Position numbers and translations under genes: made by a program. A DNA stretch of 5,701 nucleotides from Pseudomonadota bacterium (GTDB taxonomy: Bacteria > Pseudomonadota > Alphaproteobacteria > Rhodobacterales > Rhodobacteraceae), in the NCBI GenBank assembly GCA_022573605.1, contig JACZTQ010000215.1, positions 1 to 5,701 on the forward strand, written 5' to 3'. The notes beneath the pieces are model-generated. The model was given only the letters and a program-made list of their open reading frames with translations. It was not told the DNA's origin and made no database searches. How positions within the stretch are numbered: position 1 is the stretch's first letter; every line of letters starts with the position of its first letter. This document shows, piece after piece, positions 1 through 5,600 of the stretch.

Positions 1-10
1 GTGCTACTTT

Positions 11-84
11 CCCACCCCTCCTCCCCGCCCAACCCCCGTTCATGCCCGGGTACCATCGGTGACTGGTCCGGGAGGAGGGGTGGG
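11..84. repeat. 15-bp perfect inverted repeat with purine/pyrimidine bias
   Basis: Bases 11-25 (CCCACCCCTCCTCCC) are exactly reverse-complementary to 70-84, with 44 bases between the arms. Each arm is all pyrimidine on one strand and all purine on the other. The minus strand across 11-37 carries five runs of three or more G (33-37, 28-30, 23-26, 15-18, 11-13) with short loops, which fits the usual G-quadruplex pattern. No T-run follows either arm closely enough to make an ordinary intrinsic terminator. I see no convincing gene in 1-187, so this is an intergenic structure of unknown role; a gene to the left of the window may be involved. Confidence 0.6.
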
Positions 85-87
85 TGG

Positions 88-182
88 CGGCGCCGGAAAT
101 CCGCAAAGCGGATTTCGTCACGGGCAAAGACTCTTCGGCGCCGGAAATCCGCAAAGCGGATTTCGTCACGGGCAAAGACTCT
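88..182 (-). terminator. Tandem duplicated hairpin, probable terminator of the TPR gene
   Basis: Two identical 47-base copies (88-134 and 136-182) lie one base apart, a period of 48. Each holds a 9-bp perfect stem, GAAATCCGC and GCGGATTTC, around a 3-base loop (stems 96-104/108-116 and 144-152/156-164). The second copy lies just past the stop codon of the minus-strand TPR gene at 188-190, the place for a transcription terminator or a 3'-end-protecting hairpin. Neither stem is followed by a long T-run in the minus direction, so rho-independent termination is not certain. The repeat itself is seen directly; its role is inferred from position. Confidence 0.6.
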
Positions 183-187
183 CGCGC

Positions 188-1546
188 TCATTCCGCCGCC
201 AGCCCGGCCACGCGCAACCTGGCGATCGCCTCGCGCCGGCGGCTGGTGAAGCCGTCCTCGGCGCCGCGCCGCCGGGTCCGGGCGGCCAGTTCGTGCTCCG
301 CCTCGCGCCAGCGTCCGGCCCGGATGCCGGCCTCGATCAGCAGCCGCGCGAACACGTCGCGCTGGGCGTGGCTGCCGCCGATCCGCTGCAACGCCGGCCG
401 CGCCCGACGCAGCTGATCAAAGGCAACGTCATAGTTGCCGGCCCGGAAGGCGGCAAGCCCGCGCGCCTCGGGCAGCCCGGCCACCGCCGCCACCTCGTGC
501 ATGTCGTGGTCCGAGCGCCGGGCATCGCGGGCGAGGCGGGCGATCAGCCGCTCGGCCTCGGCGTCGCGCCCGCCGCCATGGAGCGACAAGAGATAGTGCA
601 GGTCGGCGAAGACCACGGCGCCGTCCTCGACCCGGCCCGCCGCCAGCGCCGCCAGTTCCTCCCAGCGATCGCCGACATCGACGCCCTCGATCTCGAGCCG
701 CACCAGCATCGCCGCGCCGTTCGAGATATCGCGGTAGTCGTCGGTATGCTCGGCCCGCACCTTGTCGTCGTAGAGCTCCAGCACCCGGTCGTGATCGCCC
801 CGGTCGAGATGGAACAGCGCCAGGTGCCACCACACATGAGTGCCGAAATTGTTGCAATGCGCCCAGCGCCCGGATTGCGAGGACAGCCAGGCGATGCCGG
901 TGTCGTTCCGGGCCGTCATGTCGTAGACATGGGCCACCGCGTGCAACCCCCAGGCGTCGTCGGGCGCAAGGTCGAGCCCGGCCCGGCCGGTGCGCTCGGC
1001 CTCGCCGTAAGCGCCGTTTTCCTCCAGCGCGAAGGCCATGCAGCCCATGGCATAGCCCGCATGGGGGTGCGCCGGGCCGTAATGCTCGATCACCGAGCGA
1101 ACCGAGCGCAGCATCCCGCGCCGGTCGCCCAGCACGAAGCGGATGGCGTGCACCAGCTTCATCGCCAGGGCGTCTTCCGGATGCCAAATCAGCACTGCGT
1201 CCAGCATCACCGCCGCCTGCGACGGCCGCCCGGCGAGATAGGCGGCGAGCGCCCTGAGGTAGCTTTCCTCGCGCCGGGTCGCCCCCGCGGTGGCGATGGC
1301 CGCCCAGCCCTTGTCCAGCGCCTCGGCCGCCACCGGCGTCAGTTCCGAGCGCCCCAGCAGCAGGGTGAACATCCCCTTCGCGGCCCAGCCAAGCGCGAAC
1401 TCCGGCGCGCGCCTGAGCGTCTCGGCCAGGTGCTCCGGCGTGCTGGCGGAATGCGCCAGGAAGCCCGAGACCGTACGTTCCCAGGCCGCCCCCGCCTGAT
1501 GATCCTCCAGGGTCATGGGCAAACCGTTGACGTCGAACATGGGCAT
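188..1546 (-). CDS. TTC38/StaR-like tetratricopeptide repeat protein
   Basis: A 452-residue soluble helical protein with no signal peptide or membrane segment. It resembles the TTC38/StaR-like TPR family, found in bacteria, plants and animals, and its length is about what I expect for that family. The most telling stretch is residues 200-260: GLHAVAHVYDM (200-210), GIAWL (217-221), then HVWWHLALFHLDRGD (237-251) and ELYDDKV, the family's His/Trp-rich signature. Repeat-like helix pairs with Ala/Leu/Gly spacing occur around 92-140, 165-195 and 355-420. TPR folds are usually protein-binding scaffolds; the biochemical role of this family is unsettled and no catalytic motif is visible. I chose the ATG at 1544-1546 because AAGG lies 9 bases upstream; in-frame ATGs at 1555 (AAGG too close) and 1540 are alternatives. 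It is transcribed away from the sulfur-transport operon, so a shared role is possible but unsupported. Confidence 0.85.
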   Translation of the reverse strand: MPMFDVNGLPMTLEDHQAGAAWERTVSGFLAHSASTPEHLAETLRRAPEFALGWAAKGMFTLLLGRSELTPVAAEALDKGWAAIATAGATRREESYLRALAAYLAGRPSQAAVMLDAVLIWHPEDALAMKLVHAIRFVLGDRRGMLRSVRSVIEHYGPAHPHAGYAMGCMAFALEENGAYGEAERTGRAGLDLAPDDAWGLHAVAHVYDMTARNDTGIAWLSSQSGRWAHCNNFGTHVWWHLALFHLDRGDHDRVLELYDDKVRAEHTDDYRDISNGAAMLVRLEIEGVDVGDRWEELAALAAGRVEDGAVVFADLHYLLSLHGGGRDAEAERLIARLARDARRSDHDMHEVAAVAGLPEARGLAAFRAGNYDVAFDQLRRARPALQRIGGSHAQRDVFARLLIEAGIRAGRWREAEHELAARTRRRGAEDGFTSRRREAIARLRVAGLAAE

Positions 1547-1562
1547 TGTCGGCATCCTTGTG

Positions 1563-1616
1563 GTTGCCGGCCGGGGCGCCGGCGGGCTTTTTGTTGCCGG
1601 CCGGGCGCCGGCGGGC
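1563..1616. repeat. Two GC-rich near-identical repeats upstream of the TPR gene
   Basis: A 25-base unit at 1563-1587 (GTTGCCGGCCGGGGCGCCGG and five more) recurs at 1593-1616 with one G missing, a spacing of 30 bases. Each unit contains GCCGGC twice in self-complementary arrangement (for example 1566-1571 with 1578-1583), so each can fold into a short GC hairpin. A TTTTT run (1588-1592) sits between the copies on the plus strand. The repeats lie 17-70 bases upstream of the chosen start of the minus-strand TPR gene, so they would fall in its 5' leader if transcription begins further upstream. Their function is unknown. Confidence 0.6.
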
Positions 1617-1716
1617 ATCTCGATGCCATAAGATGCCCGCAATGTTGCGTGAAACCGACACCCGTTCACCCAGTTGTGACCGCCGGCGATGGAAAAACCC
1701 GCTCGGAAACCGTAAA

Positions 1717-1747
1717 ACCCGATGAATCGGGTCGGGCTTGAAATAAT
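1717..1747 (+). promoter_or_regulatory. Extended -10 promoter with overlapping operator-like palindrome
   Basis: The hexamer AATAAT (1742-1747, five of six matching TATAAT) is preceded by TG at 1739-1740 with one base between, forming an extended -10. No good -35 is found at normal spacing. Instead, a perfect dyad ACCCGAT-GA-ATCGGGT (1717-1732) covers the -35 position, as expected for a regulator-binding site. Predicted start of transcription is near 1754, followed by the ribosome-binding site at 1764-1770 and the TTG start at 1775. The palindrome could also act as an RNA hairpin on the minus strand, where it is followed by TTTT. The regulator is not identifiable from this window. Confidence 0.4.
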
Positions 1748-1774
1748 TGCACATAAACGAACCGGGAGGACGGA

Positions 1775-2977
1775 TTGCAGCGTGGTCACCTGATCCTGTC
1801 GCTTGGCGCCCTGATTGGCGTCGGCGTTGCGGCGTTCGTGGCCCGGGGCGGCTTCGGCGGCGAGGGCGTGCGCTACTTCCTCGGCGCCCTGCTGGGCGGC
1901 TTTGCCGGTTACGGGCTCTACCACGCCTCGTTCGGCTTCACCGGCGCCTGGCGGCGCCTGAGCCGCGAGCGGCGCGGCGCCGGGCTGCGCGCCCAACTGG
2001 TGCTGATCGGCCTGACCTGCGCGGTGACCTATCTGCTGATCGGCTACCAGGATGTCACCGGCTGGAAGATGCACCCGGTGATCATGCCGATGGGGCTGAT
2101 GAGCGCGATCGGCGCGTTTGCCTTCGGGGTCGGCATGCAGCTCGGCGGCGGCTGCGCCTCGGGCACGCTGTTCACCACCGGCGGCGGCTCGACCCGGATG
2201 GGTGTCACGCTGGCCTTTTTCATCCTCGGCTCGGTCTGGGCCACGGCGCATATTCCGGAATTCTGGGCCAGGTTGCCGCAGATCACCGGCATCCCGAATA
2301 TCCCCGGCGCCTCGCTGATTCGGGAGTTCGGGCCGCTGGGCGGGCTGGCGGCGCTGGGGGCGCTGCTGGCGGCGATCTGGCTTGGCACCGTGGTGATCGA
2401 GCGGCGCGCCCACGGCGCCCTGGAGCCGGAGCGCGCGACCGAGTCGCTGGTGGCGGGAAAGTGGTCGCTGCGGGCCGGCGCGGCGGCGCTGGCGCTGGTC
2501 GGGATCGGCTGCTTCGTGCTGTTCCAGCGCCCCTGGGGGGTGACGGCGGGGTTCGCGCTGTGGGGCGCCAAGATCCTCGATGCCGCCGGCATCGCGGTCG
2601 CCGACTGGGACTACTGGCAGGGCTGGCGCCAGGGGCAGCTCGAGGCCAGCGTGTTCGCCAACCGCACCTCGGTGATGAATTTCGGCATCGTCCTCGGCGC
2701 CATGGCGGCGGCCAGCATGGCCGGGAGGTTTGCCCCGCAATGGCGGCTCTCGGCGCGCGACATCCTCACCGCGGTGATCGGCGGGCTGCTGATGGGCTAC
2801 GGCGCGCGGCTGGCCTATGGTTGCAATATCGGGGCTTTCCTCGGCGGGGTGGTGTCGGGCTCGCTGCATGGCTGGTGGTGGCTGGTCTGGGGCTTTGCCG
2901 GCAGCCTGCTGGGCACCCGCCTGCGCGCCATACTGGAGATGGACCCGCCGCTGCCGCCGCGCCGCGCCACGATCTGA
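1775..2977 (+). CDS. YeeE/YedE family membrane transporter for thiosulfate or related sulfur compounds
   Basis: A 400-residue inner-membrane protein of the YeeE/YedE (DUF395, sulphur transport) family, whose characterised member TsuA takes up thiosulfate. It has about nine to ten hydrophobic segments and an internal two-fold layout, each half carrying a conserved Cys loop: GGGCASGTLFTTGGGS (C127) and YGCNIGAFLGG (C350). Other cysteines are C82 and C246. The GFTGAWRRL motif (54-62) is typical of the family's N-terminal half, and SGSLHGWWW follows the second Cys loop. In TsuA, conserved cysteines are thought to pass the substrate through the membrane; C127 and C350 are the likely equivalents. 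The frame opens with TTG; GGGAGGA (1764-1770) lies 4 bases upstream and no ATG or GTG fits better. It begins a two-gene operon with the DUF302 gene. Transport direction and exact substrate cannot be read from the sequence. Confidence 0.92.
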   Translation: MQRGHLILSLGALIGVGVAAFVARGGFGGEGVRYFLGALLGGFAGYGLYHASFGFTGAWRRLSRERRGAGLRAQLVLIGLTCAVTYLLIGYQDVTGWKMHPVIMPMGLMSAIGAFAFGVGMQLGGGCASGTLFTTGGGSTRMGVTLAFFILGSVWATAHIPEFWARLPQITGIPNIPGASLIREFGPLGGLAALGALLAAIWLGTVVIERRAHGALEPERATESLVAGKWSLRAGAAALALVGIGCFVLFQRPWGVTAGFALWGAKILDAAGIAVADWDYWQGWRQGQLEASVFANRTSVMNFGIVLGAMAAASMAGRFAPQWRLSARDILTAVIGGLLMGYGARLAYGCNIGAFLGGVVSGSLHGWWWLVWGFAGSLLGTRLRAILEMDPPLPPRRATI

Positions 2978-2985
2978 AACTGAAC

Positions 2986-2991
2986 AGGGAG
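2986..2991 (+). promoter_or_regulatory. Ribosome-binding site of the DUF302 gene
   Basis: AGGGAG lies 7 bases before the ATG at 2999 within the 21-base gap after the YeeE/YedE stop codon. It fixes the start and supports translation from a shared operon mRNA. Confidence 0.7.
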
Positions 2992-2998
2992 ACTTGCC

Positions 2999-3487
2999 AT
3001 GAACCGCCTCGTTACCTTCCTCGCCGCCGTCCTGATCGCCGCCTCCCTGGTTGTTTCTCTGACCCAGGCGGGCTCGATCGCCCCGCGCGCGGGTTGGGCG
3101 GTGCACGACACCGGGCAGGGCTACAAGGAGCTGCTCGCCAACCTGAAAGCGGCGATCAAGGCCGAAGGCATGTATCTGGTCACCCAGGCCGGACCGACCG
3201 CGGCGGCTTTGAGACGCGGCATCACGATTCCGGGCAACCGGGTGCTCGGGGTCTACCGCAACGACTACGCGGTGCGGGCGCTGGCGGCCAGCACGGCGGC
3301 GATGATCGAGGCGCCGATCCGGTTCTACGTGACCGAGAACGCGGACGGCACGGCGACGCTCTCCTACCGGACCCCGAGTGCGGTGTTTGCGCCCTATCTC
3401 GACGAGGGCGGCGCCGAGTTGCGCGCCATCGCCGCCGAGCTCGATGCGATCTTTGCGTCCATCGCCGCGCGCGCCGTGGCGCGGTGA
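2999..3487 (+). CDS. Exported DUF302 domain protein
   Basis: A 162-residue protein with an N-terminal export signal: Arg3, a hydrophobic stretch at about 4-21, and a plausible signal peptidase site after TQA (residue 24), so it probably works in the periplasm or anchored to the outer face of the inner membrane. The remainder (about 36-150) fits DUF302: an amphipathic helix GYKELLANLKAAIKAEGM (41-58), a strand, GITIPGNRVLGVYRND (74-89), then IEAPIRFYVTENADGTATLSY (103-123), matching the family's usual order of helix, PxxRxLxF-like strand, aliphatic helix, LPLRVxVxE strand and WLSYxxP. The biochemical role of DUF302 is unknown. There is no cysteine anywhere, so it cannot carry sulfur as a persulfide itself; binding a small ligand or supporting the transporter is possible. 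It is cotranscribed with the YeeE/YedE gene, which ties it to sulfur-compound handling by inference only. Confidence 0.86.
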   Translation: MNRLVTFLAAVLIAASLVVSLTQAGSIAPRAGWAVHDTGQGYKELLANLKAAIKAEGMYLVTQAGPTAAALRRGITIPGNRVLGVYRNDYAVRALAASTAAMIEAPIRFYVTENADGTATLSYRTPSAVFAPYLDEGGAELRAIAAELDAIFASIAARAVAR

Positions 3488-3496
3488 ACTTGGCGC

Positions 3497-3525
3497 TGGA
3501 CAGCTTCGGGCCTTTCGCCTAAAAC
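3497..3525 (+). promoter_or_regulatory. Probable sigma-70-type promoter of tRNA-Phe
   Basis: TGGACA (3497-3502, five of six matching TTGACA) and TAAAAC (3520-3525, four of six matching TATAAT) are separated by exactly 17 bases. Transcription would begin near 3532, about 30 bases before the mature tRNA 5' end. The site lies just past the stop codon of the DUF302 gene, so the tRNA need not depend on the upstream operon. Confidence 0.5.
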
Positions 3526-3538
3526 CCGCCAACCCGCT

Positions 3539-3554
3539 CCGGCCCACTGGCCGG
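3539..3554 (+). other. GC hairpin between the DUF302 gene and tRNA-Phe
   Basis: CCGGCC (3539-3544) and GGCCGG (3549-3554) form a perfect 6-bp stem around the loop CACT, 8 bases before the tRNA. No T-run follows, so it is a poor rho-independent terminator. It could end the upstream operon weakly or sit in the tRNA precursor leader. Confidence 0.35.
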
Positions 3555-3562
3555 CGCCCGGC

Positions 3563-3645
<83 letters not shown>

Positions 3646-3686
3646 CAATGACTTAGGGAGCTGGAAGGCACAGCGCGGGCCGCGTG

Positions 3687-3705
3687 CGTGTAATTTTCGT
3701 GTAAT
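3687..3705. repeat. Phased 8-bp direct repeats beside the attachment site
   Basis: CGTGTAAT occurs at 3687-3694 and again at 3698-3705, starts 11 bases apart, about one helical turn. The second copy overlaps the integrase stop codon. Short phased direct repeats between an integrase gene and its att core are the usual form of arm-type integrase-binding or accessory-factor sites; that role is inferred. Confidence 0.4.
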
Positions 3706-4883
3706 CAGGGCAGCTTTTTCACGTTCAATCCGACCACCTTGCCCGCATCGGTCGTCTCGATTCTCTGGCCCAGTTTGTCCATCGCTGCCTGTATGTGCGC
3801 GCCGTTCTGATGGGCGTAGCGCGCAACCATCGCCAATGTCTTGTGACCCGAGATGCGCTGGACGGTCGGAAGGTCGACGCCCGCCTGGACCAGATGGGTT
3901 ACAGCGGTATGGCGCAAAGTGTGCGGCGTGATCTGGTCCGGGTCGAGTCCCGCCCGCTCTGCTGATCGGCGGAAGGCCTTTCGAATGGTGTGGACGTGAC
4001 CCTCGCGGCTGGCAGGTGATGGGAACAGCCACGGACAGCCGGGCGGAAGCATCTGCATCCGGGTTTCAAGATAGTCGGCCAGCGCCCCAGTGATCGGCTG
4101 TTCGCGCGGCCCCGCCTTTGCCCTCGGTATCCAGATCACCCGGCGACCGGGATTGGTGTTGTCCCGGCGAATGGCGAGAATCTCCGAATGGCGCATGCTG
4201 GTGTGCAGCCCGACCATTACGAAGGCATGCACATTCTCGTTCTGATCTTGCGCCGCCGCTGCGAGCAGATCGGCGCATTGCCCCTTGGTCAGATAGACAA
4301 TTCGCCCATTCTCTTCCTTGAAGCGATTGATCTTGGCGGACTTCGATTTGATCCATCCCCATTCGACGGCCTTGTTCAGGAGTTGGGACAGCACCGCCAG
4401 TTCACGGTTCACCGTCGCCGGTGCAGCGCCAGCGCGGGTCCGCGCCCGCTTGTATCGCTCGATGTCGAAGGATGCGATCTGGCCCAGCGGGCTGGTGCCG
4501 AAGAACGGGACAAGGTGCTGCCTTAGCTGGCGATCCTTGGCTCTGATGTTCTTGCCGCCTTCTTCCTTAAGTTTCTCAACGTATTTTACGGCCGCCTCAC
4601 GAAATGCCAGCGGCGTCTTGCGCCCATCCGGCAGTTCCAGACGGTCCCGCCGCGCATCGGTTCTCGCGATGGCGATGAAGTCCTCGGCCTGCTGGCGCGT
4701 TACGCCGTCGGACTCACGGCCTATCACCCGGTGAATCCGCCTCCGGTCGACCATCACATTGACGGAGAAAACCCCATCGCCGGACGCATCGCGACGAAAC
4801 GTGATGCCGTGTTCAGAAATCGACTGTTTGGCGGGTAGTGTCCGCATCGCTGGGCGCGTGAGTTTTGAGAACCGTTTTGCCAT
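3705..4883 (-). CDS. Tyrosine recombinase (site-specific integrase)
   Basis: A 392-residue phage/island-type integrase that cuts and rejoins DNA at short att sites. The N-terminal part (about 20-80) is a basic beta-rich arm-binding segment (GITFRRD, then VNVMVDRRRIHRVIG). The SAM-like core-binding domain is about 92-180, and the catalytic domain about 195-375. The catalytic set is complete: R231 (TSMRHSE), K256 (RAKAG), H321 and R324 (HTLRH), H347 (SGHK) and the nucleophile Y356 (ARYAHQ). It therefore appears functional. The ATG start at 4881-4883 has GAGG 6 bases upstream, overlapping the stop codon of the preceding gene, so the two are translationally close. The gene runs toward tRNA-Phe and stops 67 bases from it, so the element extends rightward. 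It is less GC-rich than the resident genes, consistent with transfer. Confidence 0.97.
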   Translation of the reverse strand: MAKRFSKLTRPAMRTLPAKQSISEHGITFRRDASGDGVFSVNVMVDRRRIHRVIGRESDGVTRQQAEDFIAIARTDARRDRLELPDGRKTPLAFREAAVKYVEKLKEEGGKNIRAKDRQLRQHLVPFFGTSPLGQIASFDIERYKRARTRAGAAPATVNRELAVLSQLLNKAVEWGWIKSKSAKINRFKEENGRIVYLTKGQCADLLAAAAQDQNENVHAFVMVGLHTSMRHSEILAIRRDNTNPGRRVIWIPRAKAGPREQPITGALADYLETRMQMLPPGCPWLFPSPASREGHVHTIRKAFRRSAERAGLDPDQITPHTLRHTAVTHLVQAGVDLPTVQRISGHKTLAMVARYAHQNGAHIQAAMDKLGQRIETTDAGKVVGLNVKKLP

Positions 4884-4891
4884 GGTTGACC

Positions 4892-5467
4892 TCAGAAGGG
4901 AATTTCGTCGTCCGCGCTGCCGGTGTGGGTCTTTGCCGGATCTCTAACTTGCGGCAATTCGTCCTTATCTTCTTCACCCTGTGCGATGCGCTGAATTGTT
5001 TCCCAATGCTCGGCGATTCGTTCCCGGTTAACCGACTTTTCGTCCCGATCGAATTGCCATCGTTTGGGATCACCACCTCCAACCCAACGGCCCCTCCAAA
5101 AATAGCCATTCTCGCAAATCACTGCCCAGACCTCCTGCTCTTCGTAGGTCATCAAATGCGGAGCTGCCAATCCCAAGGAGATGAGCCGCTCATAGTCTCT
5201 GACGTGCCATAGGTAACCTGCGCGAGCTCCTAAGGTCGGTTCGGAGTTAATGTCACGCCATGTGTTCACAATCATGGAGTCGATTTTCTCAACGATTGTC
5301 GATTCGATGAACGACGATTTCGTCCTCCGCTGAGATCGCGCTGCCAATTCACAAAGGTAGTTCAGGCGAGGGTCCAAACGAATCGAAACCGTCTCGGATC
5401 GATTGAGTTTTGCGCCGGGTCGATTGAGATTTGCGCCCGTAAGAATATTCCCCGTAGGTTTTGCCAT
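4892..5467 (-). CDS. Hypothetical protein with ribbon-helix-helix-like N-terminus, cotranscribed with the integrase
   Basis: A 191-residue protein that I do not recognise as a named family. Residues 24-63 (SETVSIRLDPRLNYLCELAA, then RSQRRTKSSFIESTIVEKI) have the pattern of a ribbon-helix-helix DNA-binding domain: a short strand with alternating polar and hydrophobic residues, then two helices separated by a basic turn. The middle (about 65-165) is rich in aromatics (YLWHVRDYERL, YFWRGRWVGGGDPKRWQF) and the tail is acidic, ending DDEIPF. The ATG at 5465-5467 has a GAGGA site 5 bases upstream. It lies 8 bases upstream of the integrase in one operon, so a role as regulator of integrase expression or as a directionality factor is plausible but inferred. 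Residues 11-24 contain a tandem GANLNRP/GAKLNRS repeat. The gene is distinctly AT-richer than the left half of the window. Confidence 0.78.
   Translation of the reverse strand: MAKPTGNILTGANLNRPGAKLNRSETVSIRLDPRLNYLCELAARSQRRTKSSFIESTIVEKIDSMIVNTWRDINSEPTLGARAGYLWHVRDYERLISLGLAAPHLMTYEEQEVWAVICENGYFWRGRWVGGGDPKRWQFDRDEKSVNRERIAEHWETIQRIAQGEEDKDELPQVRDPAKTHTGSADDEIPF
5396..5437 (-). repeat. 21-bp tandem duplication inside the RHH-like gene
   Basis: Two adjacent 21-base units (5396-5416 and 5417-5437) differ at two positions. They encode GANLNRP and GAKLNRS (residues 11-24) just before the ribbon-helix-helix-like segment. Because the unit is a multiple of three, the frame is kept, so the linker length could vary between strains. 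Confidence 0.6.
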
Positions 5468-5499
5468 CGTGTCCTCGTGTCGAAACGTCCGTCATGAGC

Positions 5500-5528
5500 C
5501 ATTTACGCATTCATGTGTTGATTTGCAA
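5500..5528 (-). promoter_or_regulatory. Possible promoter of the RHH-like gene and integrase operon
   Basis: On the minus strand TTGCAA (5523-5528, four of six matching TTGACA) and TAAATG (5500-5505, three of six) are 17 bases apart, about 33 bases before the start codon. The match is modest. The region 5468-5600 is AT-richer than its surroundings and separates two divergent genes. It also holds the small dyad TTGT-N6-ACAA (5545-5558), which might be a regulator site. Confidence 0.3.
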
Positions 5529-5600
5529 TACGTGTGGTGCTGTTTTGTGCCGATACAACCCGAATGGGCACCTTGAACACCTATCAAGCAGGAACGAACC

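Noticed and set aside
1..55. A possible minus-strand gene beginning at the ATG at 53-55 and running off the left edge
   Set aside because: No ribosome-binding site, strongly Gly/Glu-biased peptide imposed by the purine tract, and only 18 codons visible.
88..182. The tandem repeats considered as a CRISPR array
   Set aside because: Only two copies with a single base between them and no spacers.
59..1741. A 560-codon plus-strand open frame opposite the TPR gene
   Set aside because: Low-complexity composition, crosses the duplicated hairpins, and is antisense to a gene with a recognisable family signature.
1747..3522. A 591-codon plus-strand open frame overlapping the YeeE/YedE and DUF302 genes
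   Set aside because: Arg-rich shadow of the true frame; the frame starting at 1775 holds the conserved transporter motifs.
188..3547. A single 1119-codon open frame on the minus strand covering the TPR gene and the reverse of the sulfur-transport operon
   Set aside because: Only the part up to about 1546 looks like real protein. The rest is low-complexity Arg/Ala/Gly/Pro/Gln/His text antisense to clear YeeE/YedE and DUF302 genes, as expected when GC-rich third positions remove stop codons.
4066..4734. Open frames on both strands inside the integrase gene
   Set aside because: They overlap the catalytic domain of a complete integrase and show no family features.
5565..5571. GGGCACC matching the tRNA-Phe 3' end, considered as a second attachment repeat
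   Set aside because: Seven bases is chance-level, and the site lies inside the element's control region; the true far end should be beyond the window.
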